The notes under the pieces: model-generated | The model's input: only the letters and a program-made list of their open reading frames with translations | Databases searched by the model: none | Told to the model about the DNA's origin: nothing | Source: Mesotaenium endlicherianum | Taxonomy: Eukaryota > Streptophyta > Zygnematophyceae > Zygnematales > Mesotaeniaceae | Direction of reading: 5' to 3' | NCBI GenBank assembly: GCA_009602735.1 | Contig: WELA01009367.1 | Coordinates: forward strand, 74,628 to 138,627 | Length of the DNA stretch: 64,000 bases | Program-made: the position numbers and the translations under genes | Shown: positions 54,526 through 64,000 of the stretch, in pieces | Position numbering within the stretch: position 1 is the first letter of the stretch | Layout of the letters: every line of letters begins with the position of its first letter

Positions 54526-55763
54526 TGTGTACTCTCCAGATGGAGCACCTCAAGACTGTAATCTGGTAGGAAAACAATTAATGAAGTTTGGCCCAAAAGA
54601 TCACTGGAAGCACATCATGATCTTCATGGGTAGTCCTATGGCAGGGGGTATAAGCTGTGACTTTGCTCACCACTTGTGAAGTTCTTCTAGTGATTGGAAG
54701 CCAGCAAGGCTTGCTCTTCACAAGAGAGAGACTAAGTGGTCCTGAAAACACAAGAGATAAAAGTGTAGGCTTTACTGATAATCTCTGTGACTTACAACTG
54801 GCATAATGGGACTTCTAAAAAGATGTCTGTCTAAGGACATCTCTAGTACTTATACTCCTGGAAACCCGGCGGGTTAGGCGCGAATTCAATGCATGTAGTC
54901 TCTATCTAAGATTTACCTTCACACCCACACATATGTACCTATTGTGCTCGTGCTCCAATAGGCTAGTTACTACTCAATCCAATCAAAAGCGAGATGCTAG
55001 AATATGCTAAATGCTTGTGATACGTGGAGCTCACTTTAGCACATACCAAGCTTGTAAGATAAGCTTGCACACTTATGTTCGTGCTATCGGACGGTTGCCC
55101 GCTAAGTCGTGGTACTCTTGCAGGCTGTGACGGTTCCTGTCGGCTAAGCACATGTTGGCCGGCTGCGCTTGGGCCAACCGATGGGCTGCAGCTGTCGGTC
55201 GGTGGCCCTGGGTGCCTTTGGTGGCCTCGCCACTTGGGTGTCGGGCACTTGGGAGTGCCTGGGCCCAAGTGACGGGTACGTAAGTGTACCCGGGCCAAGT
55301 CGTGAAGCCCGCCATCTTTCGGTGGCTCCACGTGGCCTCGGTGGCTGCCGTCGCTTGGCGCGGAGCACAATTAAGTGCTCGGGCTGGCTGTCGTGTGAGC
55401 CTGGGCCAAGCGCAGAAGCCCGCCACCTTCCGGTGGCTCCACGTGGCCCCTCGACTCTTGTTGCCTTTGCTTCGGGCTGTCGCTTGGGTGCCTGCGGGCT
55501 GTAGTGGCTACGAATACAAAGTCTAGTGCCACCGTCCAGTTTTGGACAGGGTATTTGGCCTGTACCTCTGGTGCGTCTAGTAGGTCTGGCGCACGTGACA
55601 AGTGTTGACTTGTCACGTGGCATCTATCTCCTAGGCATGCGAGCATAGCAACTTAATAAACTATAAACACAAATGCAAAGAGGCAAATGCCCATTCGAGG
55701 TTGATCACTCACACGCTTGAAGCTCGGGTACGTACAACGACTTCGACTCAATAAATCATGACA
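54526..55763 (-). mobile_element. LTR copy 3 of the copy-B family, minus orientation
   Basis: Read on the minus strand it starts TGTCATGATTTATTGAGTCG at 55,763 and ends at GGAGAGTACACA (54,526), matching 20,297-21,298. It is about 240 bp longer than that copy because of a GC-rich segment at 55,080-55,640. No gag follows, so it is a solo or orphan LTR. Confidence 0.8.
55290..55460. repeat. ~111-bp imperfect direct repeat inside LTR copy 3
   Basis: GGGCCAAGTCGTGAAGCCCG at about 55,291 and GGGCCAAGCGCAGAAGCCCG at about 55,403 begin two similar blocks, each continuing into CGGTGGCTCCACGTGGCC. Confidence 0.75.
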
Positions 55764-57270
55764 TCCACAAGAACGTTATTGACACACTTGGTCAATTGGA
55801 CTAACACATCACAACGAAGTGGTCAATGTCCATGACCACTTTCGAAAAGTGACCATTTTCGGAATGACTTTCCATGCTTAGCCATTTCACCAGTTTTGGT
55901 AGAGGCGAAGATTGTTCCAAACACAATAATCGCCATTGAGCGTAGAAACACCATCTTCGCGTGTGGTGGAGATGTCATTTTCTCCACCTTTGCCTGGGTT
56001 AATGGAGAAAAATCCGTCTATGCCTTAGGCGGAGATGGGCCGGAGATCCAGTACTGGAGCGTTTTGGGGCGTCCAACTCCGGACCAGTCTCAGAGTGTTG
56101 TAGTATGTTAGTTAGGAGTGGTTCATGACTTATCAATATTAATAAAAAGTAAAAGATATTGTTTTATCAAGTTTCCCATCACTGTTTGCCTACAAATAGC
56201 ATAATGTATTCTTTCTAGGAAAAAGGAAGTGAATACAAAGCAAACTAAATATAAGATAAGATAAATTCGAGTCTTGTGCTTCCTACATCAAAATTCAAAT
56301 TTAAACATGATTGGCGGAATGCCAAGAAATGAAAGGTCAATGTGTGGCTTAGCAATTGCATGTACTTTGATTTAACAATTGAGAGCTCTTAAGGATGATG
56401 GAAATAATGCGTTGTTAAATAGCGCACACGTTGCTTGTGATGAATAAATATCGACGTTGGCGAGTAGTATAAACCAAAAAGCTCAAATAAAAGAGGTAAG
56501 TCTTCATCTCATGGGTCGGCCGTCAAATTGAGCTACATTATCGAGAGATTTAAATCTCATGCGAATAAATGATTTCACCACCTTGACGTCAGTCACTTGT
56601 GCGAAATGCATAGAAGGCACAACTAATATTTTAATTGATGTGTTTGATTGAAGGTGTGGCTCATTAATTGGCGTTGAATTGGCAATTTTTAAAAATATAG
56701 TGCTCAAGAATTTGGTATTGCCCTTGGTTCAAAGTTCCTACTGGAGATTGTTTGAGCATTGAGCTGCACTTCAAAGCGTCCGTACATGTCCTCTTATCGT
56801 CGCTTACTAAGCCCGTGACAGCCACTTTCACCTTAGTGTAGAGCTGCCGTCGAGCAGCTGTCGAGAAGGCTGGGACGTGGACGTTTGTGAGCTGGATGCC
56901 ATTGAGGCGTCACATACATCCATACCATGGCGGTCTTTTAGGCGACCGAGAATGCATTGCGACGCAGAAACGCGACTCCTTCCGGATAAATACTCGATAT
57001 GGGACCGATCGGTATGCGAAAAAGTGTGCCATATAGACCAGTTGTACAACCAAGCTAACCAATCAGGCCTGCGTCACTGCTGCGCACTGGACCCTTATCC
57101 AGCCCTTTGACGCCGCGGATAGACTGCAGAGCTTGAAATCACTTTAAACCGTCCATTGTCTTTCGGCCTCAGGAAGTTTATGTGCGTCGGTTAGGACCTT
57201 CTACTTTGCTTCTCATTTCCTCCAAGCTCTCATCACTGACTCCTTGCTCGAGTCATCGCTCTAGCTCACT
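55764..57270. other. psbP upstream region, no gene recognised
   Basis: AT-rich intergenic DNA. Short frames (for example 55,896-56,111) have no motif. The last few hundred bases presumably hold the psbP promoter and 5' UTR; I could not assign a TATA box with confidence. Confidence 0.5.
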
Positions 57271-57315
57271 TTGCCTTGTAGCTTACCCCACAGTAGCTAC
57301 GTCGAGCTAGTTGCA

Positions 57316-58560
57316 ATGGCGTCCGCAACAGCTGCCTCATCTTTGGCTTCTGCCCTCGTCTCCAAGACCTCACTGGCTGCGTTTAGCTCGTCCAAGAGCA
57401 GTGCCAATGGTACCGTCGTATCGTTGCCCCAGAAGGTCTCCGTGAAGTCTGTCAACCTTACCTGCAGGGCTCAGAAGGTCGAGGAGGAGGCTGTCTCTCG
57501 TCGTGCTGCTATCACACTTCTGGCTGGTGCCGCCGCTCTGACCGTGAAGGTCAATGCTGCCGAGGCAGCATATGGCGAGGCCGGTAAGTTGGAGATGACA
57601 TGCAGTCATATTGCTTACGGAGGTGCTTGTAGATTCTACCTTCAGTTTTCACATGCTTGGTTACTTCTACCCACTTTTGTGATAATTGATATACTTACTG
57701 TCACGCGCAGCATATCATCCAATTAGTGGTTGTATTCTTTGCGGACACGTCATGTTACTAGATTATTTTGTACAAAGCAGTTCATATTGTCTATGTCGCT
57801 TTTGCAGCAAACGTGTTCGGCGCTGTCAAGAAGCAGACTGGCTTCATCACCGTTAACGGTTCAGGCTTCACCATTGACATCCCTTCCAAGTGGAACCCTA
57901 GCAAGGAGGTTGAGTACCCTGGAACCGTCGTAAGATACGAAGACAACTTCGATGCCGTCAACAACTTGTCTGTCGTCATTCAGCCCGCGAAGAAGGGCTC
58001 CATCACTGACTACGGCACTCCCGAGCAGTTCCTGGAGGAGGTGCGTTTATGCTCCTGACTTCTTTGTAGGAGGTTTGCTGTTCCGTGGTTGTGACTGTGA
58101 TTAGTATCTGACGGTCTGTCTTGTTGTCTTCTCCATGCAGTTTTCTTACCTTCTCGGAAAGCAGGCTTACTCCGGCAAGACCACATCTGAGGTATCTTTA
58201 GCTACCTAACCTTTCTTCACACAATCGAAAAGTTTTCAGGTCACTGCATTTGGGATTTCCTATTTGCCGTAAGTAACCTTCACATGTTTTCTCTTGCAGG
58301 GAGGATTTGCCGCTAACTCCGTTGTCACTGCCTCAGTCCTGGAGGCATCTGCCCCTGTTATTAACGGAAAGACCTACTACAAGCTAAGTGTGCTGACCAG
58401 AACAGCTGATGGTGATGAGGGGGGCAAGCACCAGCTTATCACCGGTACAGTGGAAGATGGAAAGCTGTACATTTTGAAGATTCAGGCTGGTGACAAGAGG
58501 TGGTTCAAGGGTGCCAAGAGGCTTGCAGAGGGCACTGACAAGTCTTTCCAGGTCGTGTAA
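57316..58560 (+). CDS. psbP: Photosystem II oxygen-evolving enhancer protein PsbP
   Basis: Extrinsic 23-kDa-type subunit that stabilises the Mn4Ca/Ca-Cl site of photosystem II on the thylakoid lumen side. Exons 57,316-57,583, 57,808-58,040, 58,141-58,191, 58,300-58,560, all GT-AG with matching phases; 270 codons. Start at MASATAASS (57,316); an in-frame upstream ATG at 57,271 would add 15 residues ahead of a typical transit peptide and is less likely. A Ser/Ala-rich chloroplast transit peptide is followed by a twin-Arg lumen signal ([15 protein letters not shown], cleavage near NAAEA) and a mature start AYGEAANVFG. The core [20 protein letters not shown] and the end KSFQVV are characteristic. 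No defects seen. Confidence 0.97.
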
Positions 58561-59697
58561 GAATGGACAAATTAGACGAAACACCTTTAGTAGGTCAGGT
58601 TAATTGATGAATATGCAGGTTTACTGTTTGCTATTGGCGGGCTTCTTTGATGATCCTCGTGGATTTACTTACAAGTGTAATTGTATACAAGTTGAATATT
58701 ATTGTATATACAAGTCAATTCATATTGTCTACATGTTTATCTCATGTGCGTGGGTTCAAATAACTTGCATGGTACACATCATGATACATTGAAGAAACTT
58801 TCCCAAGCTCGCAGCCTACAAAAGCTAATGGTACTGCTTTACAAGGTGCTTATGGTGTGACTTGAAGCCACTCCATTTGTGGGTTACGTGCTATCAAGTA
58901 CTCAGCATTTTATTATAGTGCCTGGCTTATAGTAAGTTCTCCATAGCTGAATGCTCAGGACCTTGCATCACCATCTCTGATCACGTGTGAGGTGTGGGCT
59001 GTACATTCTCAGTCTCACAATTTGTGCGTGCGTTGCTTATCTTAATTCTCAAGGATGTCACTGTTTTGAAGAGTGACACCAATCTTCGCATGAAACCAGT
59101 TTCAATGTTAGATTAGTATGTGCACTGCGGCTTTTTTTAAAAGTAAGATGATGCTCATCATTGCTCATTTGTAGCCTTCTGACCGGACTCGTAACATGGC
59201 TATTGTCTACCAATAAAACCTTGCTTGAATTGTGAGTGGATTATTTTACTGCTTTTTGCTCTTCAGCACCCCTGTAAATAGATCGGACTGATCCAATGTC
59301 AAATACTACTGTTACAACAGTCCCAATGTGAAAGAAGCAAATAGCTGTCGAGTATCTCTCTTTTAATACTGTGCAATCATTGAAATCACTATTATACTCG
59401 AATAATTAGGTAGGTACTGTTGGGGAAGGACAACATCTTTTGAAACACACTAAGGTATATACAAGTGGTATGGTGAGACCTTTGTCATCATTCAAGCATG
59501 GTTCTACAGGAGGGCAAATTATCATCAAGCAACCATAACTCGCGACTTTTTCTGACATATGTTGAGAGCACTTAGTACAAGCGGTTGAGGGTTCTCATAA
59601 GAGGAGAAATGACACTGGTATACAAAAGTGCTTCTGTATTGTGTCATACACTCCATGCCCAGAACCTTAAGCCCTTGTGCATCCGAATTCATCTACG
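58561..59697. other. Convergent 3' flanks of psbP and NBP35
   Basis: AT-rich region between two genes that end toward each other. It should hold both 3' UTRs. No RNA gene or ORF of note. Confidence 0.55.
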
Positions 59698-61927
59698 CTA
59701 CAACAAAATTCTATTTATGATCTTTTTGAGAGCCAAAGCACTTGTAGAATTTGACGCATCTTTTGTTGAAGTGTAGCAAGACCTGCCTTCTTCCGCTGCC
59801 TTGCTTAACAACGGGTCCAGAGGTATGCGACCTAAGAAAGGAACCCCCAATTGACGGGCCATACCTTCTGCTCCATTGCCACTTACAAAAAACACATCCG
59901 TCGTAGCAACTACATTCATCAAGTGTGGCGCAACCTGCAAGAGGGAGTTCAAAAAATCAAATGATGTTAAATCTAAGGAAAGCCTTGTTACTTGCAGTTG
60001 CATTGTAGGGGATCTCAAAACCCATCAGAATGCCTGATGCCAAAAGGTCACTTGAATATAAGAAAGAATACACATCACGCAGCCTCAGGCATTGTGTTAC
60101 ACCAAAAAGTGTAATAAGCACATCATAAAGAAAAGCAAGCACACAAATATTACAAGGTCTGGGTGATACACACTAAAGACAGGACATGTACCTTGCGAAG
60201 TTCAGTTAAGACTGCTTCAGTGACATCCTCGTCACTGCCCTCAAGTGTGGGTTGTATGAAATTGAATGAGGAGAGAGGCATCTGTAAGCCACTCATATTC
60301 TCCACCACTCCAAGTACTGGCAAGCCCACCTTCTTGCAGAAATTAATCTCCTTCCTCACGTCTATAAGGGACACCTCCTGCATGACAAAGAACAACGTAT
60401 AGTACTGAGACTCATGCTCCATTTTCCTACCATGTGCAGTTGCCCTCAAATAATTGGACAGCATAACAGAACCGAAGCATGCAGCCAGCTGGTCACTCTC
60501 ATTCAAACAGGTACTGAAGCACATTTACTCGGTCTGCAGATTTATAAAGACGTCAGGAATATAAAAAAGGAAGCGCGATGCTCCTATATATTAGAAAAGT
60601 ACGAAAAGGACCTGGGGAGTCGTCACAATAATGGCACCATCCACAGTAGTGCCCTTCAAGTACTGGACAATGGAGATGTGCTCATCTGATGTCCCAGGTG
60701 GCGCATCGACAATGAGGTAGTCCAGATCACCCCAGTACACATCCTTCAAAAACTGCTCAATCAACAAAAGAGGTCCGTGCTCTTATCGTGTGAGCACATG
60801 GCTAACAGCGGCTGAATGTTATAAAGGCAGGACCCTCCGCAATTTGGACTTTCTGCCCACATACTGTTCACACTCGACATTTCAATTATTGAATGCAGAA
60901 GCCACAATTTCTGCTTTCACGAACCGACGTCCAAGCATGTCGCCGATGAAACTCTAGCTAAGCCCTCAACGAATGGTGCTCCAGCCATTACCATCCATGC
61001 TGGCCGCCTCCTTCGGCTAACAACGACGCCCTCTCACTTCCACGTGACACCCTACACTCTCATGAACGCACAGCAAACAGGGCAGGCATGGTTCCCCACC
61101 ATGGATGCCCATTGGCTCTCTCTCACTCACGCCCTCCTTTTATGGCGGGTTGCCACTACGATACAACGCGTTCACCCACAATTCCCCTTCTGAGCTGTTT
61201 TGCACCCCCAGGCGATGCAAAGCCTCACCCTGGCCTCACACGACAGTAGACTCTGTCAATGACAGCATTCCGTGACAAGAGAGTGATCAAACTGAGCGCA
61301 CCTCACGCTTGTGAGGCACTCAATCGTACAAGGCCTGCTTTGTGGACACCAAAAAGAACCTCAGCTACAAGAAGAAGGACGCCCTCATGAAAGATACATG
61401 AACGCACCACCCATCACCCACCCTCCTCCACAGCCATCGCACACTTGTCCAATTGAGATCCTCATACCATACAGTATCACACAGGCCAGGATATAAGCAC
61501 ACTTTGGGACCAAAGGAAGACGAGGCACACGTGCAAGCAGAGGAGGCAGGCGAGGAAGGGCCCCTTGAGCTCACCTGTTTTATGAGGCCATTCTTGCGAG
61601 GGCCCCGCCACACCACGGCTTCATCGGGGTCTGGCAGCATGAACCCAATCGACATTACTCCCAAGTTATCGTCCACGTACACAGGAGACCAGCCCATGCT
61701 GCTCTGGTGAATCTCTTCGCCCTCCAGGCCTAGCATCTTTGGCACACTGGGGCCGCATATATCAATGTCCAACAGCCCTACCTGCCACAGAGAGTCACAG
61801 TGACCTTAGGCCTCGCTATCCTTGACTCTGGTCCATCCCTCCAAAATGATGAACCTCCCAGGTCAAATGAGGAGGTCATGGATGCAGAGTCCCCCCCCCC
61901 CCTCCTCTGGGTCCAAGCTGCGCAGGG

Positions 61928-61961
<34 letters not shown>

Positions 61962-63529
61962 GCAAGCAGGTCCAGCAGTAGAAAGCACTCTCAAAGAGCT
62001 GCTGGACCATGTGCACTGCTTCGAGAATGGACTGGAACCAGAGAACTTTCTTGCGCTGTGTTTCATTGTAGTGATCCCCACCTGATGGCGGCGTCATTGG
62101 ATGAACATTAACTCTCAGACAGCAACAAGCTAACCTACTTTCATGCTCTCTGAGCCCAGCACAACATTTTCATGGCAGGGGGCATGCTACCACTAAGCAG
62201 AATGTTGAGAACATAGCGAATGTGCTAGAGACTTGGGTACACTTTCCAGCGACTTGATCGGTACATAGGAGAAAGAAGTATATGTCGAACCTGCTTGTCC
62301 TGGGCAGCCAGTGCAAAGGATAGCTGAGCTGCAAATGTGCTCTTTCCCACACCACCCTTCCCGGACAGCACTAAGATCTTGTGCTTCACTGTAAGCATTC
62401 TCTCCCCTATGGCTGCCACATCTGTTGCCCCAAAATACACAACAGTAAACCGCTGCCTTGAACATAGGCTGTCCAAGGGACACCTCAAAGGCTGCACAAA
62501 GAATGCGCTTTTGCATCCAAGACACATCTGCATTCAACTGAAGCTTCCAATAAATTTCAACACGCCCGATGTCACGTTATGCAACCTGAGTGGCCCACAA
62601 ACTGGATACACAAACAGGGTAGACACCATTTCAATCAACAGGCACTACCCTGACTAAACATCAAGACAAGCAGATAGTTTAATACATCGGCTGTACACCT
62701 TGCCTTAATTGGCAAAGGCAAAGGCAGATGTTAACCTATTTTTGTGGCAGTGACGATATGGCAACTTTCACTACTGTGTAACACACTTGAAATTATGAAG
62801 TGGTAGTAGTGACGAACGTGGTACTTCTCATCCCTGTACCTCAAACATAAAAGTGGTCTAAATTCCCTGCAGCAGTTTTGACAGGTCTAATCGAAGGCCA
62901 CGGGAGCTGTACATGCATTTTCCTTAATGTACTTGTTCCAAACTAAAGCATGTATTGCATCACAGAAGGTCCTTCGTCAAACTACAGAAAGTTGCAGTGA
63001 GAAAGGGACGATGTACCAGGATCGGGCCCCTTAGGAGCTGTAGCACAAGCTTGCTGATTTGGGCATCCTTCACAAGCAGCCGCTTTCCCAGCCAAATCAG
63101 CCTCTGTACCTGGACACACTGAGGAACGTAGACCATGAAACCGCTATGCATAGCAGTCAGCATGCCAAAGAAACAACAAACGCTTTATGACTAGAGGCAG
63201 CACTCTGAACTTTTGCTGCTTCGGCCAGCCTCCCAAAGCAAGCTAACGAACAAGCAAAGGGCACAAATTGTTGCTTCCTATCAATCTCCTCCGTCATATA
63301 TAGACCAGAGAGACGCAAATCACGATATCATAGACCCTTGCTATGTTTCCCATACCGGAGCTTCCCTTATATAGTACGACGTCTAATAACAATTGACCAA
63401 CATATATAAAAGCCAGCTTCTGAGGTCAACTTAACTCTCGTCCCTTTCCAGCGCTTTGCGTGGTAGCTTACGTTCATTGGCATTTTCTGGTACATCTCCC
63501 ACAACTGCTCCTTCACCATCCTTGTCCAT
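59698..63529 (-). CDS. NBP35: Cytosolic Fe-S cluster scaffold P-loop ATPase NBP35
   Basis: Builds [4Fe-4S] clusters for cytosolic and nuclear proteins. Seven exons (minus): 63,529-63,472, 63,118-63,017, 62,421-62,291, 61,781-61,575, 60,752-60,612, 60,377-60,192, 59,934-59,698; phases all agree and give 353 codons. The N-terminal cluster motif C-x13-C-x2-C-x5-C is complete in exon 2 (CPGTEA... [11 protein letters not shown]). Walker A with deviant Lys is [12 protein letters not shown] in exon 3; [12 protein letters not shown] in exon 4; Walker B-like [13 protein letters not shown] in exon 5. The motif [12 protein letters not shown] is followed by QMPL rather than the CPxC seen in animal NUBP1. 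The N-terminal Cys motif separates it from Mrp/HCF101-type paralogues. The start codon lies close to the telomere. Confidence 0.96.
61927..61965. repeat. TC dinucleotide microsatellite in an NBP35 intron
   Basis: A (TC)n run, interrupted once, preceded by a C10 homopolymer near 61,890. Intronic. Confidence 0.9.
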
Positions 63530-63918
63530 CGCCTTAGCCGTCGGTACCAACAACCATAAAGCACAGAAGAGAGAGCGCAACAAAACGATAGAGATGCGAA
63601 GTTTCTGGAACTAGTAGTCTACACCTCAGGACAGCGAGTATATCGACAGAAATAGATCTGCTAGAACACCCCTGGAGGAGCTAGAAGACCAACAAGGAAG
63701 AACGAGGAAGGTCCAATAAGACCTATTTAAGCACAGCTTGAATCGACTACAAAAGGATAGTGGTCACTGGTCACTAATCCGAAACAGAACGGTTGGGGGT
63801 TCTAGATAGTCTTAGACACGACAAAAGATGTCAAACTTTTTAACGAACTTTTACTCCGCGTACCACATGCAGAAATTTGTACTTAACTGAAGCGTGTGCT
63901 AGCGTGCATAACAAGATA
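63530..63918. promoter_or_regulatory. NBP35 upstream region abutting the telomere
   Basis: About 390 bp separates the NBP35 start codon from the first telomere-like repeats, so promoter and 5' UTR must fit here or extend into telomeric DNA. No clear TATA box; no other gene. Confidence 0.5.
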
Positions 63919-64000
63919 AAGGGTTAGGGTTTCGGGTTTAGGGTTTAGGGTTTAGGGTTTAGGGTTTAGGGTTTAGGGTTTAGGGTTTAGGGTTTAGGGT
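63919..64000 (+). repeat. Telomere, TTTAGGG repeats
   Basis: A few degenerate units (GGGTTAGGG, TTTCGGG) lead into about nine uninterrupted TTTAGGG units reaching the window end. The G-rich strand runs 5' to 3' outward, as expected at a right chromosome end. Confidence 0.97.

Noticed and set aside
57271-57315. Upstream in-frame ATG as the psbP start
   Set aside because: It would place an unusual PCSLPHSSYVELVA segment before a standard MAS-type transit peptide; the 57,316 start is typical for the family.
59698-63529. Assignment of the P-loop ATPase as Mrp/HCF101 (chloroplast) or IND1 (mitochondrial)
   Set aside because: The complete N-terminal C-x13-C-x2-C-x5-C motif and the [16 protein letters not shown] context are specific to NBP35. 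No transit peptide precedes it.

Overview
The window looks like the end of a nuclear chromosome from a green plant-lineage organism, most likely a charophyte (streptophyte) alga. The reasons are an Arabidopsis-type TTTAGGG telomere running to base 64,000 with the G-rich strand facing outward, a chloroplast PsbP gene with a transit peptide and a Tat-type lumen signal, an intron-rich plant-style Argonaute, a plant-type NBP35, and dense nested LTR and hAT transposons. Chara is a reasonable guess but cannot be proven from this sequence.

Layout: (1) 138-7,775 (+) is the 3' part of an Argonaute gene (PAZ region to the C-terminus), cut by the window edge. (2) 7,776-14,545 is gene-poor and holds a solo-LTR-like copy (9,294-10,225) and a long inverted-repeat element (about 12,130-14,545) enclosing Ty3/gypsy debris. 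(3) 14,566-53,330 is a transposon nest. A gypsy fragment (copy A) is cut by a hAT (hAT2, 17,136-20,296). hAT2 is in turn cut by a second gypsy copy (copy B, 20,297-43,445). Copy B is interrupted by an 11.7-kb hAT (hAT1, 27,614-39,300, with perfect 8-bp target duplication) and by a solo LTR (40,112-40,824). Copy B ends where a chromovirus (43,446-52,237, two 719-bp LTRs) begins. A minus-strand gypsy RT fragment follows. (4) 53,600-57,270 holds a third copy of the copy-B-type LTR and intergenic sequence. (5) 57,316-58,560 (+) is psbP. (6) 59,698-63,529 (-) is NBP35, which starts about 390 bp from the telomere array.

Most notable system: the gypsy family of copies A and B carries a DNMT3-like cytosine-5 DNA methyltransferase between its protease and its reverse transcriptase. 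In copy B the methyltransferase is split by hAT1 and by the solo LTR. Removing each insertion with one target-site copy rejoins the reading frame exactly. hAT1 carries an intact-looking transposase and, 5' of it, a 7-kb array of 34-bp units that each hold a hairpin, amplified into 136-bp and 170-bp higher-order repeats. The chromovirus has a canonical -1 frameshift heptamer and an additional open 566-codon ORF between pol and the 3' LTR, bracketed by two near-identical polypurine tracts.

Exon boundaries were placed by eye from GT/AG sites, reading phase and family knowledge. No database search or alignment program was run.
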